Below are positions 7,640 to 15,770 of a DNA stretch of 64,000 nucleotides, piece after piece. Source of the DNA: an uncultured Lachnospiraceae bacterium. Its GTDB lineage: Bacteria > Bacillota > Clostridia > Lachnospirales > Lachnospiraceae. The stretch is from NCBI GenBank assembly GCA_944382125.1, contig CALWMV010000003.1, forward strand, positions 1 through 64,000. Reading direction: 5' to 3'. Made by a program: the position numbers and the translations under genes. Below the pieces are notes generated by a model, which worked only from the letters and a program-made list of their open reading frames with translations, made no database searches and had not been told where the DNA came from. The stretch's first letter is position 1; every line of letters starts with the position of its first letter.

Positions 7640-7772
7640 AGGTATAACTGCGAATAGTAAAGACCTCCGTGCCGTATGACATGGAGGTCCATTGAATCTC
7701 GAAAATGAGCTTCTGTCCTCGGCAGGCGCAATGCTTACGTCTCAATGAGACACCTGCTGTCTTCGGCAGTTA
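7640..7772 (-). ncRNA. L10 leader (ribosomal protein autoregulatory mRNA element)
   Basis: On the minus strand the leader reads CTGCCGAAGACAGCAGG, a short variable hairpin, then CCTGCCGAGGAC. These are the two conserved halves of the L10 leader known upstream of rplJ in Firmicutes, forming the kink-turn-like site for the L10-L12 complex. The core is at about 7714-7770. A terminator hairpin follows at 7662-7689, so control is probably by transcription attenuation. Identification is from the conserved sequence halves. Confidence 0.88.
7650..7689 (-). terminator. Attenuator hairpin in the rplJ leader
   Basis: GACCTCC (7662-7668) and GGAGGTC (7683-7689) form a 7-bp GC-rich stem followed on the minus strand by TTTACTATT. 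Its place between the L10 leader and rplJ fits a leader terminator. Confidence 0.65.
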
Positions 7773-7782
7773 TAGCCTATAT

Positions 7783-7811
7783 AGGCTAACATACGTTTAT
7801 GCGTATGTCAA
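7783..7811 (-). promoter_or_regulatory. Promoter of rplJ-rplL with two overlapping palindromes
   Basis: The -35 TTGACA (7806-7811) is followed at 17 bp by TAGCCT (7783-7788), preceded by the extended -10 TGT. The spacer contains CATACG/CGTATG (7790-7807), and the -10 overlaps the perfect 16-bp palindrome TAGCCTATATAGGCTA (7773-7788). The -10 hexamer is weak, so the extended motif may matter. Confidence 0.6.
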
Positions 7812-7823
7812 CTTTTTATTTTT

Positions 7824-7907
7824 CTGATAAGCTGCTCGGCCCCTATGCCGAGCACCAGTTCCTGATGGCCGGCTGCGGCCTCAGGTCATCTTCTGATCCC
7901 TTATCAG
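7824..7907. other. Potential three-way-junction structure between rplA and the rplJ promoter
   Basis: An outer stem CTGATAAG (7824-7831) with CTTATCAG (7900-7907) encloses two strong hairpins: TGCTCGGC (7833-7840)/GCCGAGCA (7847-7854), and CCTGA..GGCCG (7861-7871)/CGGCC..TCAGG (7876-7885). The outer arm includes the rplA stop codon. On the minus strand no T-run follows, so it is not a normal terminator. Function unknown. Confidence 0.5.
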
Positions 7908-8599
7908 TTAGCCAGCTTGGCTACGTTCATCCTTACTCCGGGTCCCATGGTTGAGGACATGGTCACGCTCTTAAGGTATGCGCCCTTTACTGCAGCGGGC
8001 TTAGCCTTTACTATGGCGTCCATGATAGCCTGGAAGTTATCCTGAAGCTGCTCCTCGGTGAATGATGCCTTTCCGAAGGGAACATGAACGATGTTGGCCT
8101 TGTCGAGTCTGTACTCGATCTTACCGGCTTTGATCTCGTTGATGGCCTTGGTCACATCCATGGTGACTGTTCCGGCCTTGGGATTGGGCATCAGGCCCTT
8201 GGGTCCGAGCACCTTACCAAGACGTCCTACAACGCCCATCATGTCGGGTGTAGCCACAACTATATCGAAGTCGAGCCATCCGTCGTTCTGGATCCTGGGG
8301 ATGAGCTCCTCTGCTCCTACGTAATCTGCTCCTGCTGCCTCAGCCTCATCAGCCTTGGGGCCCTTTGCAAATACGAGTATGCGTACTGTCTTACCTGTTC
8401 CGTGAGGAAGCACTACTGCTCCTCTGATCTGCTGGTCTGCACGTCTTCCGTCGCAGCCTGTCCTTATATGAAGCTCCATCGTCTCATCGAACTTTGCTGT
8501 TGCATTGCCCTTAACGATCTTTATCGCCTCGTCCCTGTCATACTGGGCTGAGCGATCGAACTTCTTCATATCCTCAAGATATCTCTTACCTCTCTTCAT
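7904..8599 (-). CDS. rplA: Ribosomal protein uL1
   Basis: Large-subunit L1-stalk protein involved in release of deacylated tRNA from the E site; it also represses the rplK-rplA operon by binding its mRNA. At 231 residues it is standard length, with the conserved segments [56 protein letters not shown] (the L1 signature, quoted here in two parts across residues about 118-150) and a C-terminal [11 protein letters not shown]. It lies 14 bases downstream of rplK and has AAGGAGG before its ATG. Confidence 0.97.
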   Translation of the reverse strand: MKRGKRYLEDMKKFDRSAQYDRDEAIKIVKGNATAKFDETMELHIRTGCDGRRADQQIRGAVVLPHGTGKTVRILVFAKGPKADEAEAAGADYVGAEELIPRIQNDGWLDFDIVVATPDMMGVVGRLGKVLGPKGLMPNPKAGTVTMDVTKAINEIKAGKIEYRLDKANIVHVPFGKASFTEEQLQDNFQAIMDAIVKAKPAAVKGAYLKSVTMSSTMGPGVRMNVAKLAN

Positions 8600-8613
8600 C
8601 GTGATCGCCCTCC

Positions 8614-9039
8614 TTACTCTTCTACGGTAACGCCCATGCTGCGGCAGGTACCTGCTATCATGGACATAGCTGACTCAAGGTTTGCAGCGTTAAGATCCGG
8701 CATCTTGGTCTCAGCGATCTTCTGGAGATCTGCCTTTGAAATCTTGGCTACCTTGGTCTTGTTGGGTACTGCGGAACCGCTCTGAAGCTTGCAGGCCTTC
8801 TTGATGAGCACTGCTGCGGGCGGGGTCTTGGTGATGAAGCTGAAGCTGCGGTCAGCGTAAACCGTGATGACTACGGGGATGATCAGATCTCCCTGGTCAG
8901 CGGTCTTGGCATTGAACTGCTTCGTGAACTCTACGATGTTGACTCCGTGCTGGCCGAGCGCCGGTCCTACGGGCGGCGCCGGTGTTGCCTTACCGGCAGG
9001 AATCTGTAACTTGATGTATCCTGTAACTTTCTTTGCCAT
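8614..9039 (-). CDS. rplK: Ribosomal protein uL11
   Basis: Binds the GTPase-associated centre of 23S rRNA and, in bacteria with RelA, is needed for the stringent response. The 141-residue product has the N-terminal Pro-rich switch segment ([16 protein letters not shown]) and the C-terminal RNA-binding domain ending [16 protein letters not shown] place the start at the ATG at 9039, eight bases after AGGAGG; an in-frame GTG upstream lies inside that ribosome-binding site. The leader carries a probable L1-binding hairpin (9055-9086). Confidence 0.97.
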   Translation of the reverse strand: MAKKVTGYIKLQIPAGKATPAPPVGPALGQHGVNIVEFTKQFNAKTADQGDLIIPVVITVYADRSFSFITKTPPAAVLIKKACKLQSGSAVPNKTKVAKISKADLQKIAETKMPDLNAANLESAMSMIAGTCRSMGVTVEE

Positions 9040-9054
9040 ATCAGGCACCTCCTT

Positions 9055-9086
9055 GTGGTAATAGCGGGGGTTTTACACCCTCCCAC
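9055..9086 (-). promoter_or_regulatory. Probable L1-binding autoregulatory hairpin in the rplK leader
   Basis: On the minus strand GTGG (9083-9086 side) pairs with CCAC (9055-9058 side); next to it a purine-rich GAGGGT faces ACCCCC across an asymmetric loop. A GTGGGAGG-type stem with an internal loop just before rplK resembles the L1 target that mimics the 23S rRNA L1 site. Assignment is by resemblance and position. Confidence 0.5.
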
Positions 9087-9155
9087 CTGTATCGAAAAAA
9101 CTGTTCTTATACTGACAGGCCCGGAGCACTTATCTCATGAAAGGGCCTCAGGATA

Positions 9156-9683
9156 TCACAGCTTTTTAACCTCTGCAAATGACAGCTCAACAGGCGTCTC
9201 TCGTCCGAACATCTCCACGTTGATGGTAACGCTGTGCTTGGACGCGTTGATTGCTTTGATCTCTCCGACCGTGTCCTTCCAGGCTCCGGAGACAACGACT
9301 ACCGTATCTCCTACGTCGAAGTTGAACACGACCTCCTGTTCCTTGTTTCCGAGCATGGCGATCTCCTCCTCTGAAAGAGGGACCGGCTTTGATCCCGGGC
9401 CTACGAAGCCCGTGACTCCCCTGGTGTTCCTTACCACATACCAGGTCTCGTCATTCATGACCATGTGCACCAGCACATATCCCGGAAAAAGCTTCCTGTC
9501 TACCTTTTTCTCGACTCCGTTCTTAAGCTCGACCGTTGACTGTACCGGTACTGCCACCTCCAGGATCATATCCTGCAGGTTTCTGTTCTCGATAGTCTTC
9601 TCAAGATCGACCTTGACTTTGTTTTCATAGCCTGAGTATGTATGTGCCACATACCATTTTGCTTCATTATTGGTATCTGCCAT
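9156..9683 (-). CDS. nusG: Transcription termination/antitermination factor NusG
   Basis: Universal elongation factor that binds RNA polymerase and links it to ribosomes or Rho; in Firmicutes NusG also promotes pausing and some intrinsic terminators. The 175-residue product has the NGN domain (KWYVAHTYSGYENKVKVDLE, FPGYVLVHM) and the C-terminal KOW domain (VGDTVVVVSGAWKDTVGEI). GAGGTGAG precedes the ATG. It lies between secE and rplK in the conserved order. Confidence 0.97.
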   Translation of the reverse strand: MADTNNEAKWYVAHTYSGYENKVKVDLEKTIENRNLQDMILEVAVPVQSTVELKNGVEKKVDRKLFPGYVLVHMVMNDETWYVVRNTRGVTGFVGPGSKPVPLSEEEIAMLGNKEQEVVFNFDVGDTVVVVSGAWKDTVGEIKAINASKHSVTINVEMFGRETPVELSFAEVKKL

Positions 9684-9702
9684 CGTCTCACCTCAGCTCC
9701 CG

Positions 9703-9912
9703 TCAAATAATGAGTCCCATAAGGTACGTAAACAAGAAGTCCATGGCCGCTATAAGCGCTGCCAGGAACACCGCTACCACTATAACGGCAACAGTCTGCT
9801 TTCTTAATGTTTCACGGCTGGGAAAGATGATCTTCGAATACTCGGCCTTTACGCCGCGGAAGAATCTCTTTATCCTCTGGCCCAGAGAAAGCTTGCTTTT
9901 CTCCTCAGACAT
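9703..9912 (-). CDS. secE: Protein translocase subunit SecE
   Basis: Small essential subunit of the SecYEG channel. It has 69 residues, typical of the single-helix Gram-positive type: a basic amphipathic N-terminal part (QRIKRFFRGVKAEYSKIIFPSR) and one transmembrane helix at about 42-66. Its ATG overlaps the rpmG stop codon by one base (TAATG), and AAGGAG inside rpmG supplies the ribosome-binding site, so the two are translationally coupled. Confidence 0.95.
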   Translation of the reverse strand: MSEEKSKLSLGQRIKRFFRGVKAEYSKIIFPSRETLRKQTVAVIVVAVFLAALIAAMDFLFTYLMGLII

Positions 9913-10070
9913 TACTTTGTCTCCTTATGCGGTGTGTGCTTCTTGCAGAATCTGCAATACTTGTTCACTTCCATCCTCTCAGGATGAAGCTTCTTCTCCT
10001 TTGTCAGGAAATAGTTACGCTGCTTGCACTCTGTGCATGCAAGAATGATTTTGGTGCGCTTTGTAGCCAC
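9912..10070 (-). CDS. rpmG: Ribosomal protein bL33
   Basis: Small zinc-ribbon-type large-subunit protein. The 52-codon frame starts with GTG at 10070 (GGGAGGTG upstream) and reads [19 protein letters not shown], then [19 protein letters not shown]. Both CxxC pairs are present, so this is the zinc-binding (C+) form. It precedes secE and nusG, the usual arrangement. The frame is too short for many gene finders. Confidence 0.95.
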   Translation of the reverse strand: MATKRTKIILACTECKQRNYFLTKEKKLHPERMEVNKYCRFCKKHTPHKETK

Positions 10071-10134
10071 GGTTATTCACCTCCCAAAAGTTTCATTGAC
10101 ATTGTTTCCGTTCACGGTATAAAAATCCGTGCAA

Positions 10135-10156
10135 GAAAAAAAGGACTGCGTCCTTT
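10135..10156 (-). terminator. Intrinsic terminator at the very start of the rpmG-secE-nusG transcript
   Basis: AAAGGAC (10140-10146) pairs with GTCCTTT (10150-10156) around a 3-nt loop. On the minus strand the stem runs into seven T. It begins about 5 nt after the predicted transcription start (near 10161), so a transcript would meet it almost at once. Confidence 0.7.
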
Positions 10157-10167
10157 TATGCCATGCA

Positions 10168-10196
10168 AGCATAGCATACTTATGGCCCTGAGTCAA
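10168..10196 (-). promoter_or_regulatory. Promoter of rpmG-secE-nusG-rplK-rplA
   Basis: The minus strand has TTGACT (10191-10196), a 17-bp spacer and TATGCT (10168-10173). A second TATGCT overlaps it but would leave only 12 bp. The promoter diverges from mreB. Confidence 0.75.
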
Positions 10197-10324
10197 TCAT
10201 TTTCATTAAAAGTCTGTAAACACTATACCGATTTGACAAATTATATGATAAACTGTTGTAGAATATCGGTTTCCATACATAGTTATATAGATATAGGAAT
10301 AGTTTTTGAAAGGGGATTTGTGAT

Positions 10325-11332
10325 ATGGCGATGTTTTCGCTTATGACCAATGATATAGGTATAGATCTTGGCACTGCCAGCATACTCGTATATATAAAAG
10401 GAAGGGGAGTCGTGCTCAGGGAGCCCTCGGTAGTGGCCGTGGACAGGGACACCAAGAATGTGGTGGCCTACGGCGAGGATGCCAGACTGATGCTGGGACG
10501 TACCCCCGGCAACCTTCAGGCCATAAGGCCCCTTCGTCAGGGAGTGATCTCTGACTATACCCTTACGGAAAAGATGCTCAAGCATTTCATAGATAAGGCC
10601 GTGGGCAAGAAGACCCTCAGAAAGCCCAGAGTTGCGGTATGCATACCCTCAGGAGCTACCGAGGTAGAAAAGAAGGCCGTGGAGGATGCCACCTATCAGG
10701 CAGGAGCCAGGGATGTGACCATCATAGAGGAGCCCGTGGCCGCAGCCATAGGAGCCGGCATAGACATATCCAAGGCCTGCGGAAGCATAGTCGTGGATAT
10801 CGGAGGCGGCACCTCGGATATAGCCGTCATCTCCCTCGGAGGACCCGTGGTCTCCGAATCAGTGAAGGTGGCCGGTGATGATTTTGATGAAGCCATCATC
10901 CGCTTCATGAGAAAGAAGCACAATCTGCTCATCGGAGAGCGTACCGCCGAGGATATCAAGGTCGGCGTCGGCTGCGTATATAAGCGCCCGGATAATCTCG
11001 CCATGGATGTCAGGGGACGTAATCTGGTGACCGGACTTCCCAAGACCGTGTCCGTGACCTCGGACGAGACCCTGGATGCCCTCATGGAGCCTGCGACCCA
11101 GATAGTGAACGCCGTACACAATGTCCTTGAGCGTACTCCGCCGGAGCTTGCAGCGGATATTTACGAGAGGGGCATAGTCCTTACGGGCGGCGGTTCCCTG
11201 ATCTACGGACTGGATCAGCTTATCGAGGAGAAGACAGGTATCAGCACTGTAGTTGCTGAGGATCCCCTCTCCTGTGTTGCCATCGGTACAGGCCGCTTCA
11301 TAGAGATCATGAGCGGAGCGGATGAGGACTGA
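10325..11332 (+). CDS. mreB: Rod-shape-determining actin homologue MreB/Mbl
   Basis: Cytoskeletal ATPase that forms membrane-bound filaments and steers lateral cell-wall synthesis. At 335 residues it is complete, with the actin-fold nucleotide motifs IGIDLGTASILVY near the N-terminus, VVDIGGGTSDIAVI in the middle and VLTGGGSLIYGLD near residue 290. An amphipathic N-terminal stretch (MAMFSLM) could bind membrane. No mreC, mreD or minCD follows here, so this may be an mbl-type paralogue. GAAAGGGG lies upstream; a -35 TTGACA is present at about 10228 but only with a poorly spaced TAGAAT. Confidence 0.93.
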   Translation: MAMFSLMTNDIGIDLGTASILVYIKGRGVVLREPSVVAVDRDTKNVVAYGEDARLMLGRTPGNLQAIRPLRQGVISDYTLTEKMLKHFIDKAVGKKTLRKPRVAVCIPSGATEVEKKAVEDATYQAGARDVTIIEEPVAAAIGAGIDISKACGSIVVDIGGGTSDIAVISLGGPVVSESVKVAGDDFDEAIIRFMRKKHNLLIGERTAEDIKVGVGCVYKRPDNLAMDVRGRNLVTGLPKTVSVTSDETLDALMEPATQIVNAVHNVLERTPPELAADIYERGIVLTGGGSLIYGLDQLIEEKTGISTVVAEDPLSCVAIGTGRFIEIMSGADED

Positions 11333-11353
11333 TAAATCTTTTCAGGATATTTC

Positions 11354-13639
11354 ATGAGCCGGATCAAGGCATATATAGAATCCATAATCTATCACAACAG
11401 CAGCAATGATTACACGGTGATGCACCTCGCCTGCGGCAGTGAAAACTTCACTGCCGTGGGCTATATTTCCTGTGCCGATCAGGGAGATACGATAGAGGCA
11501 GAGGGAGAGTTTACGGAGCATCCCATATATGGAAGACAGTTTTCCATAAGCTCCTTCTCCCTGTCCCATCCCGACAGTGCCGATCAGATAGAACGCTATC
11601 TGGCAGGAGGAGCCATAAAGGGCATAGGAGCCTCTCTTGCAAAACGCATCGTAGAAGCCTTCGGAGACGATACCTTCCGCATCATCGAGGAAGAGCCTGA
11701 GCGTCTCTCGGAGATAAAGGGCATAAGCGACAGGATGGCCCGCAGCATATATGAACAGGCTGCAGGAAAGAGGGCCCTTCGGGATGCGGTGATCTTCATG
11801 CAGTCTTACGGCATCGGTCCCACCCTGTCAGGAAGGATATATGAACGCTATGGTCCCGCCCTGTATTCAGTGATAAAGGACAATCCCTATCGTCTGGCCG
11901 ACGAGGTGGAAGGCATGGGCTTCCGGCTGTCAGACAGCATAGCCAGAAGCTCCGGCCTGCCCATGGACAGTCCCTTCCGTATCAAGTCAGCCCTGTGCTA
12001 TATCCTGCGTCAGGCTGTCTCCCAGGGACATACCTTTCTGCCCAGGGAGCTGCTCCTTCGTTATGCAGGGGAGCTTCTTCAGATAGAGATCCCAGAAGCA
12101 GAGGACAGGCTTCTGGAACTTCAGATCGAAGGAAAGATCATGCTCGGAGGCAGTGAAGGCTCCGAGGTCTACCTTTCCGAATATTATCACATGGAACGCA
12201 ATACGGCTCTCATCCTTAAGAGTCTCGATATAAAGGGTCCTTCAGACGGGCCCCTTCTTAAGAAACGCCTTGCCTCGATCCAGAAAAAGGAAGAGATAGA
12301 GCTTGACGATATGCAGGCGGAGGCTGTAAAGGCTGTGGTGGAGAACGGCATAGTTATAATCACCGGAGGTCCCGGTACCGGAAAGACCACCACCATCAAC
12401 ACCCTTATACGTTATTTTGACATGGACGGCCTCAGCATAGCCCTCTGCGCCCCCACCGGGCGGGCTGCAAAGCGCATGTCAGAGGCAACGGGCTTTGAGG
12501 CGAAGACCATCCACCGCCTGCTTGAATATACCGGAGGCGAAGGCAGGGACAAAGACAGGCCCCGCTTCCTCAGAAATGCATCAGAGCCTCTGGATGCGGA
12601 TGTGATCATAGTGGATGAGATGTCGATGACGGATATCTTCCTGATGGAGGCCCTCCTTAAGGCCATAGTCCCCGGCACCAGGCTGGTCCTCGTGGGAGAC
12701 CATGACCAGCTTCCAAGCGTGGGAGCCGGCAATGTGCTCCATGATCTGATAGACTGCGGACATTTCAGGACCGTCAGACTTACCCATATATTCCGCCAGG
12801 CAGCCCAGTCGGATATCATTGTCAATGCCCACAGGATCAATAAGGGAGAGCCCGTGGACCTGTCAAGAAAGAGCAATGATTTCCTTTTTATAAGATCCCT
12901 TGATGCCGGCAGTATATTTGATGCCATAAAGGTACTTATCACCCGCAAGCTCCCCTCCTATGTGGGAGCCGGAACGGAGGAGCTTCAGGTCCTTACTCCC
13001 ACAAGGAAAGGAGCTCTGGGAGTGGAAAATCTCAATCGGGAGCTTCAGGCCTTCCTCAATCCGCCGGAGCCTTCAAAACCCGAACTGGAGACGGGAGGCA
13101 TGCTGTTCCGCACAGGCGATAAGGTCATGCAGATAAAAAATGACTATGACCTGGAATGGACGAGAAGGGATAAGCGTTTTATAGGCCTGGAAACCGGCTG
13201 CGGCATCTTTAACGGAGATATAGGCATAATCTTTGAGATAAACAAGGAAGCCGGCCTCGTCACCGTGGTCTTTGATGATGACAGATACGTGGAATATGAC
13301 CACAAGCATCTTTCAGAGCTGGAGCTGGCCTATGCAGTAACGGTGCATAAGTCCCAGGGCAGCGAGTACCCTGCGGTCATCATGCCAATGTACCGGGGAC
13401 CTCATATGCTCATGAACCGCAATCTGCTATATACTGCCGTAACCAGGGCCAGAAAATGCGTCTGCATGGTGGGATCCCCCGCCATATTTGAGGAGATGGA
13501 AAGAAATATCAGCGAAAGCCGCCGCTTCAGCGGTCTTAAGGATCGTATAGCGGAGGTATACGGAGATCAGGAAAGGACAGAGGATGACAAAAGGGACGGA
13601 TGGGAGGAGCAATGGGAGGAAAGCTCTCCCTTTATTTAG
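11354..13639 (+). CDS. recD2: RecD2-type SF1 DNA helicase
   Basis: 5'-3' DNA helicase of the RecD2/YrrC family, which acts in repair and replication-fork maintenance in organisms without RecBCD. The 761 residues include an N-terminal domain, helix-hairpin-helix motifs around GAIKGIGASLAKRIVEAFG and EIKGISDRMARSIYEQAAGK, the Walker A GGPGTGKTTT near residue 342, VDEMSM (motif II), GDHDQLPSVGAGNVL (motif III) and AVTVHKSQGSEYPAVI (motif V/VI) near the end. It follows mreB by 21 bases and overlaps comF by 56 bases. Confidence 0.95.
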   Translation: MSRIKAYIESIIYHNSSNDYTVMHLACGSENFTAVGYISCADQGDTIEAEGEFTEHPIYGRQFSISSFSLSHPDSADQIERYLAGGAIKGIGASLAKRIVEAFGDDTFRIIEEEPERLSEIKGISDRMARSIYEQAAGKRALRDAVIFMQSYGIGPTLSGRIYERYGPALYSVIKDNPYRLADEVEGMGFRLSDSIARSSGLPMDSPFRIKSALCYILRQAVSQGHTFLPRELLLRYAGELLQIEIPEAEDRLLELQIEGKIMLGGSEGSEVYLSEYYHMERNTALILKSLDIKGPSDGPLLKKRLASIQKKEEIELDDMQAEAVKAVVENGIVIITGGPGTGKTTTINTLIRYFDMDGLSIALCAPTGRAAKRMSEATGFEAKTIHRLLEYTGGEGRDKDRPRFLRNASEPLDADVIIVDEMSMTDIFLMEALLKAIVPGTRLVLVGDHDQLPSVGAGNVLHDLIDCGHFRTVRLTHIFRQAAQSDIIVNAHRINKGEPVDLSRKSNDFLFIRSLDAGSIFDAIKVLITRKLPSYVGAGTEELQVLTPTRKGALGVENLNRELQAFLNPPEPSKPELETGGMLFRTGDKVMQIKNDYDLEWTRRDKRFIGLETGCGIFNGDIGIIFEINKEAGLVTVVFDDDRYVEYDHKHLSELELAYAVTVHKSQGSEYPAVIMPMYRGPHMLMNRNLLYTAVTRARKCVCMVGSPAIFEEMERNISESRRFSGLKDRIAEVYGDQERTEDDKRDGWEEQWEESSPFI

Positions 13640-14426
13640 AGCCGGACTTAACAGTGCCGGAAGATTTGCAGAGGATATATTATTTCCCCGCAGATGTCCG
13701 GTCTGTGATGATGTCCTTCCCTTCAGCATGGATCCTCACCCCGGTCTATGTTCCCTTATATGCAGGGAATGCTTTCCGGAGCTTTCCTTTGCAGGGCCCC
13801 TCTGCTGCGAAAAATGCGGCCGCAGTCTTTCCTCCGAAGGATCCAGGGCCGCAAAGCACCCCCGTCTCTGCGCTGACTGCCAAAGCCATATCCGGCTTTT
13901 TGAAAAATGCTACGTGCTCCTTGACTACGCTCCCCTTGAGAGGGATATGCTCTCCGATATCAAATACCGGGGCAAAAAGGGAGGCCTTGAGCTTTTCGCC
14001 CTCCTTATCTTTGAGAGACTTGGAAATGAACTCAGAGGTCTTGGGGCCGAAGCCCTGATACCCGTTCCCGTACATAAGGAGCGTCTGAGAAAGCGGGGCT
14101 ACAATCAGGCGGCTCTGCTTGCAGAGAGGCTGTCGGATCACCTTGGCATAGCCTGCAGGGAGGACATACTTAAGCGCAGGATCAACACCAGGGCCCAGAA
14201 GGAGCTCAGCTATGAGGACAGGATACTGAATCTCCAGGAAGCCTTCTTTACGGATATCATGGAGCCCTCCGCATCCGGAAACGCTTCCCGGCTTCCGGAA
14301 ACGGTGATCCTGGTGGATGATATCTATACCACCGGAGGTACGATGGAGGTATGCACCGAGGTCCTGCTCAGGGCCGGTGCAAAGAGGGTATACGGCCTCT
14401 GCATTTGTGCAGGCAGGGAACAATAA
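13584..14426 (+). CDS. comF: ComF family amidophosphoribosyltransferase-like protein
   Basis: ComF-type protein with an N-terminal zinc-binding region (CPVCDDVL, CRECFPEL, CCEKCGRSL and CADCQ) and a C-terminal phosphoribosyltransferase fold ending in the PRPP-binding loop VILVDDIYTTGGTM. ComF is needed for DNA uptake in competent Bacillus; in Clostridia the gene is common and its role is not fixed. The start overlaps recD2 by 56 bases; AAAGGA is suitably placed before the ATG at 13584, supporting coupled translation. No other competence gene is near. Confidence 0.88.
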   Translation: MTKGTDGRSNGRKALPLFRAGLNSAGRFAEDILFPRRCPVCDDVLPFSMDPHPGLCSLICRECFPELSFAGPLCCEKCGRSLSSEGSRAAKHPRLCADCQSHIRLFEKCYVLLDYAPLERDMLSDIKYRGKKGGLELFALLIFERLGNELRGLGAEALIPVPVHKERLRKRGYNQAALLAERLSDHLGIACREDILKRRINTRAQKELSYEDRILNLQEAFFTDIMEPSASGNASRLPETVILVDDIYTTGGTMEVCTEVLLRAGAKRVYGLCICAGREQ

Positions 14427-14526
14427 GGATTTCGTTACAGTCAGTTAATTCTTATTTTAGAAATTTTATGGTTTTTTGATGGAACGTACATATCGCCGTC
14501 ACATTTAAACCTTATCATAAAGACAG

Positions 14527-14597
14527 TTATCAAAGAGAGATAACTCAAAAAGCTTTTTCATACTCATTCCGGGCAGCGGACAAGGCCGACTGCCCGG
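14527..14597. other. Cluster of palindromes between comF and the CmpB-like gene
   Basis: GTTATC/GATAAC (14527-14545), AAAAAGCTTTTT (14548-14559) and the perfect 8-bp stem CCGGGCAG/CTGCCCGG (14570-14597) follow one another. None of the GC-rich stems is followed by a T-run. No ORF of note lies in this 267-bp gap. Confidence 0.45.
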
Positions 14598-14616
14598 CCC
14601 CCTACAAAAACAAAAA

Positions 14617-14660
14617 GAACATCGCATCATCCTCTGGACGGAAGGATCTGCGATGTTTCT
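14617..14660. terminator. Bidirectional terminator between convergent comF and the CmpB-like gene
   Basis: GAACATCGCA (from 14618) pairs with TGCGATGTTTC (to 14659), with GGAT/ATCC pairing inside. T-runs flank both sides (TTTCTTTTTATTT on the plus strand, TTCTTTTTG on the minus). It serves the two convergent transcripts. Confidence 0.88.
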
Positions 14661-14693
14661 TTTTATTTATCCCTGACTGTTTATTATATCAGA

Positions 14694-15692
14694 TCATTTA
14701 CCTGCTTTTTTATCTTTCTTCTCGCCTGCCAGCTTCTTTATCTGGTCAAAGCCTTCAAGTCTGGAGCTTGCGCTGGGGTTGCCGTTAAGGGCACGTCTGG
14801 TAAGTGCATCCAGGGTAAAGAAGGTCTTCTGCCTTCTGGCAAGTGCAGCCTCGAAGCGCTTTGCTGCCTCTGCTATGGCATCATCCCTGAAGGCAGCCCT
14901 GACATCCCGCCTCTTATCGGCAGTCTTCCTGGCCTCGCTTATGCTGCTTTCTATGCTCTCAAGCTTTCCGCTGATCGCAGCCCTGCCCCTGCTCAGGCCG
15001 CCCCCGGCTGCGGTAAGGGCCTTTCCAAGAAGATCATCCCACTCTTCCTTGGTGATATGTCCGTCACTTCGGGCCGCATTGAAGGCCTTCCTGATATCAA
15101 CAAGGTCTTCAGGCATCTTATCCAGGATCTCGCCCATCTCAGTATTGGCCTTGGCAACGAGCTGTGACAGATTCTTGATGTGGAGGGCAGTCTTGGCAGA
15201 CAGATATACATCCGTCGTGAACAGTGCCGCCAGAACCGCATCTATCCCCAGGAGCATGGCTCTGCCCGGCAGGTAGATAAAGTCATCTATCCATCTCGAT
15301 GCCGCATAGGTAAGTATCAATGTAAATACTCCCCAGCAAAGAGAGCTTTCAAGGCAGATATAGCCGTTTTTGCTGGCGAAGGCCTTGCCCGTATAATCCC
15401 AGTATTTGATGGCAAATATCTTCTCCATAACCACTCCCGTCACATATTCGAGGGTGGTGGCAGCTGCCAGTCCCACCAGGAATACCAGCAGAGGGCTGGC
15501 ATAGAAGGGGATCGCCACGAAGAGCATTATCACTCCTCCAAAACCGTATATCGGGATCCAGGGTCCTATCAGAAAGCCCCGATTCACAAATTTCTTATTA
15601 AGTATGGATACGTAGCTGGATTCAAATATCCATCCGCAGAAGCTGAAGATGTAAAACAGCAGCAGCCACTGCGCAAGATCATATTCTTTCAT
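14694..15692 (-). CDS. Putative ABC-type membrane protein of the CmpB family (PF06541-like)
   Basis: The first 150 or so residues form several transmembrane helices with the family's conserved blocks WLLLFYIFSFCGWIFESSY, NRGFLIGPWIPIYGFGG and LEYVTGVVMEKIF...WDY, matching 'putative ABC-transporter type IV' proteins common in Firmicutes. The C-terminal half (about 170-332) is cytoplasmic, charged and helical, rich in Ala/Arg/Lys/Glu, and probably coiled-coil; I do not recognise a domain there. No ATPase partner is adjacent, so transport is not shown. It has its own terminator, shared with comF. Confidence 0.7.
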   Translation of the reverse strand: MKEYDLAQWLLLFYIFSFCGWIFESSYVSILNKKFVNRGFLIGPWIPIYGFGGVIMLFVAIPFYASPLLVFLVGLAAATTLEYVTGVVMEKIFAIKYWDYTGKAFASKNGYICLESSLCWGVFTLILTYAASRWIDDFIYLPGRAMLLGIDAVLAALFTTDVYLSAKTALHIKNLSQLVAKANTEMGEILDKMPEDLVDIRKAFNAARSDGHITKEEWDDLLGKALTAAGGGLSRGRAAISGKLESIESSISEARKTADKRRDVRAAFRDDAIAEAAKRFEAALARRQKTFFTLDALTRRALNGNPSASSRLEGFDQIKKLAGEKKDKKAGK

Positions 15693-15770
15693 AGCTTCCT
15701 TTCGCCGTCATCTGCGGCTATAAAAAGAGAGCGTCCGAATAAAGATCCGAACGACCTGAATATAAATAGA

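Noticed and set aside
9107..9295. Small ORF antisense or alternative frame in nusG
   Set aside because: Shadow frame inside nusG with no domain or start signal.
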